Assembly (NCBI GenBank): GCA_015999765.1
Contig: JAECQR010000004.1
Coordinates: forward strand, 62,001 to 126,000
DNA: 64,000 nt
Source: Flavobacteriia bacterium
GTDB lineage: Bacteria; Bacteroidota; Bacteroidia; Flavobacteriales; Weeksellaceae
Direction of reading: 5' to 3'
Positions 17,388-26,628 of the stretch are shown piece by piece (position 1 is the first letter of the stretch; each line of letters starts with the position of its first letter). A program made the position numbers and the translations under genes. Below the pieces are notes generated by a model. It was not told where the DNA came from and searched no databases. It saw only the letters and a program-made list of their open reading frames with translations.

Positions 17388-17471
17388 AGTTCACCAACTC
17401 CAGCATTTCTGCCAATAAAAATGTTCCGCGTTTGAATTTTATCTAAATTTGATCAAAATCGACGTCACCGC

Positions 17472-17975
17472 ATGAAAAAATTTATACTTCTGTCCTCCGC
17501 AATATTTCTGTTTTCCTGTTCAAAAAAAGAAAGCGGCTTTAGCCAGACAATATCTGACAGCACCAAAATAATTGAATCTTTGAATTTGGAGAGAACCAAA
17601 ATTAACGAGCGGATACGGCTGAAAAACAATAAAAATATATTCGAAGACCTTAGCGGGCAACATTCTTTGAAATTCAGTTCAGATGAAAGCATTATTGACG
17701 GAAAAGTAAATTTCGAAAAGACCGGGAGAGATTTATATACAATTTCAGGAAACGGAAAATCCGGACAAAACACCCTAAAGATCGAAGGATCCATCAAGCG
17801 TGTCTCAGCGAAACATCTTAATTTTGAAGGAAGAATCACCCAGAAGATTAACGGAAAAAACTTTACCCGAAATAAAAAAACCACTTTTCTCGATGAGGGA
17901 AAGGGCAATTACTGGAGGCTTCAGGACAAAATTAATGGTGCCGGATTTGTTGAGTACATTGATATTTACTTCTAA
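17472..17975 (+). CDS. Hypothetical lipoprotein
   Basis: A 167-residue predicted lipoprotein: signal peptide FILLSSAIFLFSC with the acylated Cys at 16, followed by a charged helix and a repetitive beta-rich C-terminal half (DGKVNFEKTGRDLYTISGNG, IEGSIKRV, FEGRITQKING). It is probably inner- or outer-membrane anchored. A -7 match, TAAATTTG (17444-17451), lies 20 bases upstream. The alpha/beta hydrolase gene begins 22 bases after the stop. I do not recognise a named family. Confidence 0.8.
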   Translation: MKKFILLSSAIFLFSCSKKESGFSQTISDSTKIIESLNLERTKINERIRLKNNKNIFEDLSGQHSLKFSSDESIIDGKVNFEKTGRDLYTISGNGKSGQNTLKIEGSIKRVSAKHLNFEGRITQKINGKNFTRNKKTTFLDEGKGNYWRLQDKINGAGFVEYIDIYF

Positions 17976-17997
17976 GAAATCTTAAAAATTTAAAATT

Positions 17998-18780
17998 ATG
18001 CTGAATTACGAAATATCAGGAGCCGGAAAAGAAAAACTGGTTTTGCTTCACGGCTTTATGGAAAACCTGATGATTTGGGAAGAAATGGAAACTTACCTTT
18101 CAGAAGATTTCACTTTCATAAAAATCGATCTGCCCGGACACGGACTTTCTAAAATATTTCAGGAAATCCACACCATGGAGTTTATGGCGGAGGAAGTAAA
18201 AAAACTTGTCGATCACCTGAAACTCGGGAATTTTCATCTTTTGGGACATTCCATGGGCGGTTACGCCTCGCTGGCTTTTGCCGAAAAATTCCCTGAAACG
18301 TTAAAAAGTTTAACCCTGTTTTTCTCAACTTATTTTGCTGATGACGAAGAGAAAAAAGAACAGCGTCGAAAAAGCCACCGAATCATTCAGGAAGCCTACC
18401 TAAATTACGTGAAAGCAGGAATTCCGAATTTATTTAACGAGAATGAAAAAGATACACTGGAAGGTAAAATTGAGCTTGCTAAAGAAATCGCACTTTCAAC
18501 CAAAACCGAAGGCGTTCTGGCTGCAGTGAAAGGAATGACCGACAGAACCGATAAAAAATCAGTTATAGAAAACTTCGGCGGAAAAATTGTGGTCATCGCC
18601 GGAAAACACGACAAAGCAGTTAACGTAGAAAAAACACTTAAAAACCTTCCTGATAAAACCAATATCAAATCATACCTTCTGGACTGTGGACATAACGGAC
18701 ATTGGGAAAAACCTGCGATTTGCGCAGAAATTATCAATACCGAACTTCTCCACAATTTGCCGAAAAAACTGATTTTTTAA
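17998..18780 (+). CDS. Alpha/beta hydrolase
   Basis: This 260-residue cytoplasmic hydrolase has the oxyanion segment LLHGF (17-21), the nucleophile elbow GHSMGG with Ser85, and candidate acid and base residues in the GKHDKAVN and CGHNGHWEKP segments. No signal peptide is present. The family is broad (esterases, MhpC- and MenH-like enzymes), so the substrate cannot be named. It is followed 11 bases later by the DUF1304 gene, probably in one transcript. Confidence 0.9.
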   Translation: MLNYEISGAGKEKLVLLHGFMENLMIWEEMETYLSEDFTFIKIDLPGHGLSKIFQEIHTMEFMAEEVKKLVDHLKLGNFHLLGHSMGGYASLAFAEKFPETLKSLTLFFSTYFADDEEKKEQRRKSHRIIQEAYLNYVKAGIPNLFNENEKDTLEGKIELAKEIALSTKTEGVLAAVKGMTDRTDKKSVIENFGGKIVVIAGKHDKAVNVEKTLKNLPDKTNIKSYLLDCGHNGHWEKPAICAEIINTELLHNLPKKLIF

Positions 18781-18791
18781 ACTCAATAACT

Positions 18792-19157
18792 ATGGAAATA
18801 CTGTCGAAAATTCTAATCGCACTTGTTGCACTGGAACATCTTTACATCATGTACATGGAAATGTTTGCGTGGGAAACTCTCGGTAAAAAATCCTTCCAAG
18901 GCGCATTAAAAGATGAGCTCTTCACCCCAACCAAAGGTTTAGCGGCTAATCAGGGGCTTTACAACGGATTTTTAGCTGCAGGTCTCATTTGGTCTCTATT
19001 GATTTCAGATTCCAACTGGTCAACTTATGTTGCCCAATTTTTTCTTGGATGTGTAATTGTTGCGGGATTGTACGGAGCTTTTTCTGCTTCCAGAAAAATA
19101 TTTTTCTTGCAGGCGTTGCCAGCGATTTTGGCGCTTACTGTTTTACTTTTAAAATAA
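18792..19157 (+). CDS. DUF1304 family membrane protein
   Basis: This 121-residue protein has four hydrophobic segments, with the DUF1304-type signature EHLYIMYMEMFAW near the N-terminus and TKGLAANQGLYNGFLA in the first loop. The start is ATG at 18792; an upstream in-frame ATG lies within the hydrolase gene in another frame. The function of the family is unknown. It converges with nrnA, with a 12-base gap and no obvious terminator between them. Confidence 0.9.
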   Translation: MEILSKILIALVALEHLYIMYMEMFAWETLGKKSFQGALKDELFTPTKGLAANQGLYNGFLAAGLIWSLLISDSNWSTYVAQFFLGCVIVAGLYGAFSASRKIFFLQALPAILALTVLLLK

Positions 19158-19169
19158 TTCCGGGAGATT

Positions 19170-20177
19170 TTAGAAGTTCTCGTCTGCGATTTTTACTTTA
19201 AAATCTTCAATCGTTTCTTCGATGGATTTCATGTATTTTCCACCGGCTGCGTTGATGTGACCGCCCCCGTTAAAATATTTCCGTGAAAACTGATTCACGT
19301 CAACATCTTCTTTGGAACGGAAAGAAATTTTAATGAAATCCTCATAAAGATCCTCCATGAAGAAAGCAGAAACCTGAGTTCCCATAATGCTTAAACCATA
19401 ATTTACAAAACCTTCGGTATCGCCCTTCTGGAATCCAAATTCTTTAAGCTCATCACGTTTCAGCCATAAAATAGCCACTTTTCCGTCTTTTACCACTTCT
19501 ATTCTGCCTAAAATTAACGCCAGCAAGTGAAGCCGGGACACGGTATTGGTATCCCATGTATTCGAGGTAATCATCGCCGGATCTGCACCTTTTTCTATAA
19601 GATTAGCAACAATTCTGTGAGTAGTCGCGCTGGTTGACCGGAAACGGAAGCCCCCTGTATCGGTCATAATACCGGTATAAAGACATTCTGCGATATCCTG
19701 ATTTACAAGTTCGGCATCATTCAGCGCATCGATGAAATGATAAATCATCTGCGAAGTCGCGGGGACTTTAACATCCGAAAACACAAAATCGAAATCTTCA
19801 GGCTGCTGGTGGTGATCGATAAGAATCTTTTTAGCTCTGGCCTTTTCAATCCACGGACCTACGAGATTTCCGCTGCGGTGTGAAGCATTGAAATCAAGAA
19901 TAAAAATGATATCCGCATTATAAATGGCTTCTCCCGCAACTTTTCTTTTATAATCGGCGATAATGATTTTCTTTGCGTCGGGCATCCATTTCAGGAATTT
20001 AGGGAAATCATTCGGAACAATCACATCAGCCTCCAGACCTTTTTGGTTTAAGAAATGTTTCAGACCCAAACTTGAACCAATCGCGTCGCCATCAGGGTTG
20101 TAGTGCGTGATGATTACAATTTTATTTTCTGGAACTAAGAGTTTTTGGATCTCTGAAATCTCGGAAGGCGTAAACAT
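19170..20177 (-). CDS. nrnA: DHH-family phosphoesterase, NrnA-like (oligoribonuclease/pAp phosphatase)
   Basis: This 335-residue enzyme probably degrades short RNA oligonucleotides and dephosphorylates pAp. The DHH subfamily motifs are visible: NPDGDAIG at residues 27-34, ILDFNASHR near 95, and the naming DHH in LIDHHQQPEDF (about 118-120). The C-terminal DHHA1 domain ends with FNGGGHINAAGGKY, the substrate-binding GGGH loop. A perfect -7 box, TATATTTG (minus strand, 20203-20210), lies 25 bases upstream. Confidence 0.93.
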   Translation of the reverse strand: MFTPSEISEIQKLLVPENKIVIITHYNPDGDAIGSSLGLKHFLNQKGLEADVIVPNDFPKFLKWMPDAKKIIIADYKRKVAGEAIYNADIIFILDFNASHRSGNLVGPWIEKARAKKILIDHHQQPEDFDFVFSDVKVPATSQMIYHFIDALNDAELVNQDIAECLYTGIMTDTGGFRFRSTSATTHRIVANLIEKGADPAMITSNTWDTNTVSRLHLLALILGRIEVVKDGKVAILWLKRDELKEFGFQKGDTEGFVNYGLSIMGTQVSAFFMEDLYEDFIKISFRSKEDVDVNQFSRKYFNGGGHINAAGGKYMKSIEETIEDFKVKIADENF

Positions 20178-20286
20178 ATTGATGTAATTATTTTTAAGAC
20201 CTCAAATATAAGTTTTTATCAGACAGCAAACGAAAGAGTCCATAGAAGAAGTAATCTGAATATTCTCCGAAAATAATTTAAATATG

Positions 20287-20317
20287 TTTGCAGAAAGTAA
20301 AAACTTTCCTATATTTG
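20287..20317 (+). promoter_or_regulatory. Promoter of rpmH
   Basis: TTTG (20287-20290), a 19-base spacer and TATATTTG (20310-20317) match the flavobacterial consensus exactly. The ATG is 44 bases downstream. Confidence 0.88.
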
Positions 20318-20361
20318 CAGTCTGAAAAATAAGATATAGTTTTTACTAAAAAATATTAGCA

Positions 20362-20520
20362 ATGAGCAAGAGAACATTCCAGCCATCAGAAAGAAAGAAA
20401 AGAAACAAACACGGTTTCAGAGAAAGAATGTCAACACCAAACGGAAGAAGAGTTTTGGCAGCTAGAAGAGCAAAAGGCAGAAAGAGTTTAAGTATTAGCT
20501 CGGCGAGAGCTAAGAGATAA
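20362..20520 (+). CDS. rpmH: 50S ribosomal protein L34
   Basis: This 52-residue, very basic protein begins [19 protein letters not shown] and contains [16 protein letters not shown], both diagnostic of L34. It has a strong upstream promoter and its own downstream terminator, so it is a single-gene unit here. It is not next to rnpA or dnaA, unlike the arrangement in many other phyla. Confidence 0.97.
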   Translation: MSKRTFQPSERKKRNKHGFRERMSTPNGRRVLAARRAKGRKSLSISSARAKR

Positions 20521-20544
20521 TCTCAGGAATTATCATATAAAAAT

Positions 20545-20576
20545 ATGCTTGAAAAGTAAATTTTCAGGCATTTTTT
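20545..20576 (+). terminator. Terminator of rpmH
   Basis: ATGCTTGAAAA and TTTTCAGGCAT pair (one G-U) around a short loop and are followed by six Ts. Confidence 0.82.
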
Positions 20577-20699
20577 GTTGTTAAATTTTGCCAAAATTAA
20601 GCACAAAAAGAAACTTTTTACTTATTTTTGGCAAGGTCATTTTGTAACAACATTAATCCCGGAATTAGCGGGAAAGATTCAATAACAATCAGATAAAGT

Positions 20700-21410
20700 A
20701 TGCCACACTCCTCTCACGAAGGCCAGGATGTAATCCGCCTGAAAAGTGCAAAAATTGCCCAGAAAAATTTTACGGTGCTTAATGATGTAAACCTTAATAT
20801 AAAAAAAGGCAGATTCTGCTACCTCATCGGAAAAACAGGTTCGGGAAAAAGTTCTTTACTGAAAACGCTTTACGGACACATTCCGCTTTCTGCGGGTGAC
20901 GGTAATGTGGCTGGATTTGATTTGGCGAAACTGAGAATGTCGGATGTTCCTAATCTGCGAAGAAAACTGGGAATCGTATTTCAGGATTTTCAGTTGCTTA
21001 CAGACAGAACCGTAGAAAAAAACCTCCGTTTCGTACTTGAAGCCACCGGCTGGAACGATAAAACTAAGATCGACGACCGGATTAATGAAGTGTTGGGAAG
21101 CGTGGGAATGAAATCGAAGAAACACAAGATGCCTCACGAACTTTCAGGTGGTGAACAGCAACGTATCGCGATTGCCAGAGCGCTCCTGAACCATCCGGAA
21201 CTCATCCTCGCAGATGAACCTACCGGAAACCTGGATCCTGAAACTTCGAACGAAATTATGACCTTACTGAAGCAGGTTGCTTTCGAAAATAATTCTGCAG
21301 TTGTGATGGCAACACACGATTATCACATGATTCAGAATTTTCCCGGGGAAGCAATCCGTTGCGAAGACGGCAAAGTCACTGTGCTGAACACTACCGAACT
21401 TTTCGAATAA
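20700..21410 (+). CDS. ftsE: Cell-division ABC transporter ATP-binding protein FtsE
   Basis: FtsE is the ATPase of the FtsEX complex, which activates peptidoglycan hydrolases at the septum. The 236 residues hold Walker A (GKTGSGKSS, 44-52), the Q-loop VFQDFQLLTDRTV, the signature LSGGEQQR, Walker B LILADEP and the switch His in ATHDYH. The FtsE-type Q-loop distinguishes it from generic ABC ATPases, though LolD-type proteins are related. ftsX is not adjacent, so the partner must be elsewhere. A -7-like TATTTTTG is at 20623-20630. Confidence 0.88.
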   Translation: MPHSSHEGQDVIRLKSAKIAQKNFTVLNDVNLNIKKGRFCYLIGKTGSGKSSLLKTLYGHIPLSAGDGNVAGFDLAKLRMSDVPNLRRKLGIVFQDFQLLTDRTVEKNLRFVLEATGWNDKTKIDDRINEVLGSVGMKSKKHKMPHELSGGEQQRIAIARALLNHPELILADEPTGNLDPETSNEIMTLLKQVAFENNSAVVMATHDYHMIQNFPGEAIRCEDGKVTVLNTTELFE

Positions 21411-21433
21411 GATAAATTTACAGTCAAAATATA

Positions 21434-21462
21434 AAATCCCGCAAAATTATTGCGGGATTTTT
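21434..21462 (+). terminator. Terminator of ftsE
   Basis: AAATCCCGCAA and TTGCGGGATTT form an 11-bp stem with a five-base loop and a T-run. Confidence 0.92.
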
Positions 21463-21501
21463 CTGTTTTAATATTTGGCTGAAGTCACCAACATGCTGTA
21501 T

Positions 21502-21525
21502 AAAAAAACGGGCTAAAGCCCGTTT
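21502..21525 (-). terminator. Terminator of accA
   Basis: AAACGGGC and GCCCGTTT form a compact stem. On the minus strand it ends in a run of seven Ts, just past the accA stop. Confidence 0.85.
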
Positions 21526-21549
21526 CTATTGATTCTTTTCGATATTATA

Positions 21550-22506
21550 TTATCCTTTAAACTGACCCATCGCGATAAATTTATCCTGTCTCTGGGTTTC
21601 AAGTTCTTTTCCGGTAAAAGATGAAAATGCTTTGATGTTATGTAAAATCGATGTTTTCAAATGATCATACGCCACTTTAGGATCGTAATGAGCTCCACCA
21701 AGAGGTTCTTCAATAATTCCGTCAATGAACTTTTCTCGCAAAGCATCCTGAGGAGTCAGTTTCAATGCGTTGGCTGCGTCTTCTTTATGATCCCAGTTTC
21801 TCCACAGAATCGATGAACAGCTTTCGGGCGCGATTACAGTATACCAGGTATTTTCCAACATATATACTTTGTTACCAACACCAATTCCCAAGGCGCCGCC
21901 ACTTGCTCCTTCACCGATGATGTAAACGAAAATCGGAGTTTTAAGCATGGTCATCTCAAAGATATTTCTGGCGATGGCTTCGCCCTGTCCGCGTTCTTCA
22001 GCTTCCAGCCCGGGATATGCTCCGGGAGTATCAACTAAAGAAATCACAGGGATTTTAAACTTCTCTGCCAGTTTCATCAGTCTTAAAGCTTTTCTGTACC
22101 CTTCGGGATTACTCATCCCAAAACGGCGGTGCTGTCTCTCTTTCGTTGTTCTACCTTTTTGAGTTCCGATGATCATCACTCTTTGCCCATCAATCGTTGC
22201 CAAACCGCCTACCATTGCAGGATCATCAGCAAAATTCCGGTCTCCGTGAAGTTCCAGAAAACTGTCTTTATCCGTAATTCCTTTGATAAAATCTAAAGTA
22301 TATGGGCGATCCGGATGGCGGGATAACTGAACCCGCTGCCACGGGGTAAGATTACCGTAAATTTCTTTCTTCTTTTCTATAATTTTATCTTCAATTTGCG
22401 AGCAGGCCAGTTTTACATCTACTCCGCTCTCTTCGCCAACCAATGAACAGGTTTGGTACTGATCCATAAGTTCTTTTACGGGAAGTTCAAAATTTAAATA
22501 CTCCAT
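21550..22506 (-). CDS. accA: Acetyl-CoA carboxylase carboxyltransferase subunit alpha
   Basis: AccA and AccD together move the carboxyl group from biotin to acetyl-CoA, making malonyl-CoA for fatty-acid synthesis. The 318-residue length is standard. Family segments include [30 protein letters not shown] and the oxyanion-forming [11 protein letters not shown]. accD is not in the window, while accB and accC lie about 12 kb away as a separate unit. gltX lies 49 bases upstream on the same strand and may share a transcript. Confidence 0.97.
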   Translation of the reverse strand: MEYLNFELPVKELMDQYQTCSLVGEESGVDVKLACSQIEDKIIEKKKEIYGNLTPWQRVQLSRHPDRPYTLDFIKGITDKDSFLELHGDRNFADDPAMVGGLATIDGQRVMIIGTQKGRTTKERQHRRFGMSNPEGYRKALRLMKLAEKFKIPVISLVDTPGAYPGLEAEERGQGEAIARNIFEMTMLKTPIFVYIIGEGASGGALGIGVGNKVYMLENTWYTVIAPESCSSILWRNWDHKEDAANALKLTPQDALREKFIDGIIEEPLGGAHYDPKVAYDHLKTSILHNIKAFSSFTGKELETQRQDKFIAMGQFKG

Positions 22507-22555
22507 TTCTTTAGTTAAGAATTAATCTTTCAAATTTAGGAAAAATAATAGAAAA

Positions 22556-24070
22556 TCAGTTGATATTATTCACTGCATTTTTTATTCTGCCCACACTTTC
22601 TTCGCTTCCAAGGATTTCGAGAATATCAGGAACATCGGGGCCTTTCAGCTCACCAACCAACGCAAGACGGAGAGGCATCATCACTTTTCCCATTCCCAAT
22701 TCTTTAGTTTCAGCGAAATCATGAATGGCTTTTCTTAAAATTTCAGCTTCAAAGGTTTCTGTGGTGTGAAGTACGTCAGCAAGATCGTTCATCAAAGTTC
22801 CGGTCTCGCCGTTCCAGGCTTTCTTAGAAGCCTTTTCGTCGTAAGTAATTGGGGCTTCAAAGAAAAATTTACCATCGTTATAGATGTCTTTGATGAAAGT
22901 AGCTCTTTCTTTCATTAAAGAAATTATTTTCAGCAGCTTATCATCGCTGAATTGACTAAGGTCTATTCCCTCAACACCTTTGAATAATGCTAAAGTTTCT
23001 TCGTTGGATAATTGCTTTAAATATTCGTGGTTAAACCATTCTGCTTTTTCTTTGCTGAAACGTGCACCGGCTTTATGAACTTTATGCAGATCGAATTCTT
23101 TCACCATTTCTTCCAGGGTAAGAATCTCTCTGTCGTTTGCCGGACTCCAGCCTAAAAGTGCGACCATATTGATAAATGCATTCGGAAGATATCCTTCCTC
23201 GCGGTAGCCTTTGGAAATATTTCCTGTTTCAGGATCTTTAAAATTTAATGGAAAAACGGGGAAACCGAATTTGTCGCCATCTCTTTTACTTAGTTTGCCT
23301 TTTCCTTCAGGTTTCAGAATTAATGAAAGATGTGCAAACTGTGGTCTTTCCCAACCCATTGCTTCATATAATAAATAATGTAGACCCAGTGACGGCAGCC
23401 ATTCTTCCCCACGGATAACGTGAGTGATTTCCATTTCATGGTCATCAACGATATTAGCAAAGTGATAAGTCGGCATTCCGTCGTTCTTCACCAGAACTTT
23501 ATCATCAAGCGTATTGGTATTTACGGAAGATTTTCCGCGGATGATGTCTTCAAGATTCAGAATCCGGTCCACAGGCATTTTGAAACGAACGACATAAGGG
23601 ACGTTTTCATCAAGTAACTTTTGTACTTCTTCTTCAGAAAGTGTCAGCGAGTTTTTCAGCCGGTTTCGGGAAATATAATTGTACGCGAAAACATCACCGT
23701 TCTGCTCATATTCTTTCCGGATTTCGTCAAGTTCCTCCGGTGTGTCAAAAGCCAGATAGGCGTAATCTGTTTTTAGGATTTCAGCTAAATATCTATCGTA
23801 AATAGCGCGTCTCTCAGATTGTCGGTAGGGGGCAAATTTCCCTCCGTGTTTCGGGCTTTCATCAGGAATAATTCCGCACCATTCCAGGGCTTCCATAATG
23901 TAATCTTCAGCACCTTCCACATACCTTGCGGTGTCGGTATCTTCAATTCTTAAAACGAATTCGCCACCCTGATTTTTCGCAAAAAGGTAATCGTATAAAG
24001 CGGTTCTAACCCCACCTAAATGTAAAGGTCCTGTAGGACTTGGTGCAAAACGCACGCGTACTTTGCTCAT
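22556..24070 (-). CDS. gltX: Glutamate--tRNA ligase
   Basis: This class I aminoacyl-tRNA synthetase charges tRNA-Glu. The opening VRVRFAPSPTGPLHLGG holds the HIGH-like HLGG (17-20), and the KMSKS-like loop is KLSKRDG. An anticodon-binding domain fills the C-terminal third. The start at MSKVRVRF (24070) gives 504 residues, and eight upstream codons were dropped as non-homologous. No adjacent gatCAB is seen, so whether it also charges tRNA-Gln is unknown. Confidence 0.97.
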   Translation of the reverse strand: MSKVRVRFAPSPTGPLHLGGVRTALYDYLFAKNQGGEFVLRIEDTDTARYVEGAEDYIMEALEWCGIIPDESPKHGGKFAPYRQSERRAIYDRYLAEILKTDYAYLAFDTPEELDEIRKEYEQNGDVFAYNYISRNRLKNSLTLSEEEVQKLLDENVPYVVRFKMPVDRILNLEDIIRGKSSVNTNTLDDKVLVKNDGMPTYHFANIVDDHEMEITHVIRGEEWLPSLGLHYLLYEAMGWERPQFAHLSLILKPEGKGKLSKRDGDKFGFPVFPLNFKDPETGNISKGYREEGYLPNAFINMVALLGWSPANDREILTLEEMVKEFDLHKVHKAGARFSKEKAEWFNHEYLKQLSNEETLALFKGVEGIDLSQFSDDKLLKIISLMKERATFIKDIYNDGKFFFEAPITYDEKASKKAWNGETGTLMNDLADVLHTTETFEAEILRKAIHDFAETKELGMGKVMMPLRLALVGELKGPDVPDILEILGSEESVGRIKNAVNNIN

Positions 24071-24167
24071 TGTTGCTAAAAATTTAAGCTGCAAATTTAA
24101 GTAAAAATTGAGTTTATAAAGGATTTGAGATATTTTATTTAGTTTTGCATCTTAAAGAATTACTAAG

Positions 24168-24512
24168 ATGTTAGAGATTGGCGACAGACCCTGGGGGAAA
24201 TATTATGTTTTGGCGGATGAACCTTCGTATAAACTGAAGAGAATTGAGGTAAATCCAGGCCAAAGACTGTCATATCAATACCATCATCACAGACAGGAAT
24301 TCTGGACCATTGTTCAGGGTGAAGCAATTGTAATTCTTGATGAAACCGAACATATCTTAAAATATGGCCAAAGTATTTTTATTCCTCAAGGCGCAAAACA
24401 CCGAATCGAAAACAGAAGTTCTGAACTTGTGGTCTTTGTAGAAGTGCAGACCGGAACCTATTTTGGTGAAGATGATATTATCCGTTTAGAGGATGATTAC
24501 GAAAGAAGGTAA
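24168..24512 (+). CDS. Stand-alone mannose-6-phosphate isomerase-type cupin
   Basis: This 114-residue protein matches the C-terminal cupin half of type II phosphomannose isomerase/GDP-mannose pyrophosphorylase: RPWGKYYVL, then the metal-site HHHRQEFW and GEAIVI, and IPQGAKHRIEN. The nucleotidyltransferase half is absent. It probably converts fructose-6-phosphate to mannose-6-phosphate or acts as a related sugar-modifying cupin. A -7 box TAGTTTTG (24140-24147) lies 20 bases upstream. The glycosyltransferase gene begins 16 bases downstream, so a role in surface polysaccharide is likely. Confidence 0.87.
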   Translation: MLEIGDRPWGKYYVLADEPSYKLKRIEVNPGQRLSYQYHHHRQEFWTIVQGEAIVILDETEHILKYGQSIFIPQGAKHRIENRSSELVVFVEVQTGTYFGEDDIIRLEDDYERR

Positions 24513-24528
24513 AAAATTTTGAAAAATT

Positions 24529-26604
24529 ATGAGGTTTTGGAGTTTGAGAAAGAATTATAAGCAGCTTAAACGAGATATAAAGTTTAAAAAGTCTGCAAGA
24601 TTTCTTAATTCTTCATTAAGAGATCTTTCCTTTTTCGAGAACTACTCCTTCAATTTCAGAGAAGAACCTGAACCGGAAGTAAGTATTATCATACCCGTTC
24701 ATAACCAACTTCATTATACATTAAACTGTCTTTATGCCTTATCTGAATGTAACGATAATGTGTCTAAAGAAATTATTTTGGTAAATGACTGCAGTACAGA
24801 TAATACCCAAAATATCATTTCACAGATAAAAGGAATAACGCTCATTAATAATACCGAAAATTCAGGTTTTCTAAAAAGTGCAAATACCGCAATAAAAAAG
24901 GCAAAAGGTTCTTATATTTATTTACTCAACAACGACACAAAGGTTCAAAACAACTACCTAACTTCACTTTTATCCGTCTTTCAAACCCGGTCGAATGTTG
25001 GAGCTGTAGGCTCTAAACTGATTTTCGGGAACAATACTTTACAGGAGGCAGGCTGTCTCGTTTTCAAAAATAATGTGATTGTAAACCGTGGAGCTACCCA
25101 GTCAATCGATGCTCCGCAATTTAACTTTCTGCGAACAGTAGACTATGTTTCAGGATGCAGTTTGCTTTTTAAAAGACAGGATTCTAACGGGAATCTGAAT
25201 CTTTTCGATGAAGTTTATTCGCCTGCCTATTATGAAGAAAACGATCTTTGCATGCGGCTGAAACATCTTCAAGGTTTAGACACCTACTACCAACCTCGAT
25301 CAGAAGTGATTCATTATGAAAACATAAGCTATCAGAAACACCCTCTCAATAAGCACAATTTAATACAGAAAAATTCTCTTATTTTCTATGAAAGATGGAA
25401 GAATTACCTTAAAAATATTTGGAAAGAAGGCGATGATTTTTATAGAATAAATGACGATGACCAATATGACAAATGCATTCTTGTAGCAGAAGAGTATATT
25501 CCAAAATTCGACCAGGATTCAGGTTCTAACAGGTTTACTGAGATTATAAAAATTCTGGTAAGTAACAATCATAAAATATACCTGCTGATAAAGAATGAAT
25601 TTTCTCCAGATGATGCTGATTATGTAAAGAAATTTCAAGATTTGGGGGTTGAGGTTATAAGAGAGTACTTAACCCCTAAACGGAAAATAATACGGCAAGC
25701 AAAACAACTGGAGCAAATAAAAAACTCTGTCGATTATATCTGGATTTTCCGACCAGAAGGCTATGAGTATTATAATGAGGTTATTAAACCAATCGGTTTC
25801 CGTGCGAAGATCATTTACGACATGGTAGATCTTCATTATCTGAGATTTTCAAGAGAGCAGGCGTATTTTCTAAAAAACAAAGCCACCTTAAAGAGGGAAA
25901 AAGAAGTTTGCGAATTAGAACGGAAAGCGTTTCTGCACGCAGACGCCATCATAGCAATAAGCGATCATGAGAAAGAAATTCTCGCGAGAGAAAAAATAAA
26001 TCCTGAAAAAATCTTTATTGTAAGTAATATCCATTCATTAAAAAAGAATCTGAGGCAGAAATCTTTTAATGACAGAGAAGGCCTCATTTTTATTGGCAGT
26101 TTTCTTCACAAACCTAATGTAGATTCTGTGTTATATCTGCATAACGAGATCATGCCATTGGTCTGGGAACAAAACCCTGATATTAGAGTGTATATCGTAG
26201 GTGGAAATGCACCAGAAGAAATCATTACATTGAATTCCGAAAGATTCAGAATTCTTGGCTATCAAAAAGAAATCGACACGCTCTTCACAAGTGCGAAAGC
26301 GATGGTTGCACCGCTGCGATACGGAGCCGGAGTAAAAGGCAAAATCGGCCAGGCACTGGAGTATCAACTGCCCGTAATATCAACTACAATTGGTGTAGAG
26401 GGAATGAAATTAACGCCGAATATCCATGCCCTTGTCGCAGAAATTTCTGATCCCGAAACTTTTGCGAACTACATCTTAGATATTTATTCCAATGAAAAAA
26501 ATTGGACCGAACTCTACGAAGGCAGTAAAAATGGATTGCAGTATTTTTCAACCGAAAACCAGGAAAAAAACATCAAAAACCTGCTGGAATATCTTAATAA
26601 TTGA
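24529..26604 (+). CDS. Two-domain glycosyltransferase (GT2 + GT4)
   Basis: This 691-residue protein seems to be a fusion of two glycosyltransferase folds. The N-terminal GT-A half (about 50-290) has SIIIPVHNQ (52-60), the NDCSTD motif (86-91) and LNNDTKV (133-139). The C-terminal half (about 310-691) is GT-B/GT4-like, with FIGSFLHKPNVDS, the FRILGY segment, the APLRYGAGVKGKIGQALEY donor-binding region and the VISTTIGVEGM loop. There is no membrane segment. It likely adds two successive sugars to a surface glycan. It is probably co-transcribed with the cupin upstream. Confidence 0.88.
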   Translation: MRFWSLRKNYKQLKRDIKFKKSARFLNSSLRDLSFFENYSFNFREEPEPEVSIIIPVHNQLHYTLNCLYALSECNDNVSKEIILVNDCSTDNTQNIISQIKGITLINNTENSGFLKSANTAIKKAKGSYIYLLNNDTKVQNNYLTSLLSVFQTRSNVGAVGSKLIFGNNTLQEAGCLVFKNNVIVNRGATQSIDAPQFNFLRTVDYVSGCSLLFKRQDSNGNLNLFDEVYSPAYYEENDLCMRLKHLQGLDTYYQPRSEVIHYENISYQKHPLNKHNLIQKNSLIFYERWKNYLKNIWKEGDDFYRINDDDQYDKCILVAEEYIPKFDQDSGSNRFTEIIKILVSNNHKIYLLIKNEFSPDDADYVKKFQDLGVEVIREYLTPKRKIIRQAKQLEQIKNSVDYIWIFRPEGYEYYNEVIKPIGFRAKIIYDMVDLHYLRFSREQAYFLKNKATLKREKEVCELERKAFLHADAIIAISDHEKEILAREKINPEKIFIVSNIHSLKKNLRQKSFNDREGLIFIGSFLHKPNVDSVLYLHNEIMPLVWEQNPDIRVYIVGGNAPEEIITLNSERFRILGYQKEIDTLFTSAKAMVAPLRYGAGVKGKIGQALEYQLPVISTTIGVEGMKLTPNIHALVAEISDPETFANYILDIYSNEKNWTELYEGSKNGLQYFSTENQEKNIKNLLEYLNN

Positions 26605-26628
26605 AAGAAATATTACCCAACCTTTCTT

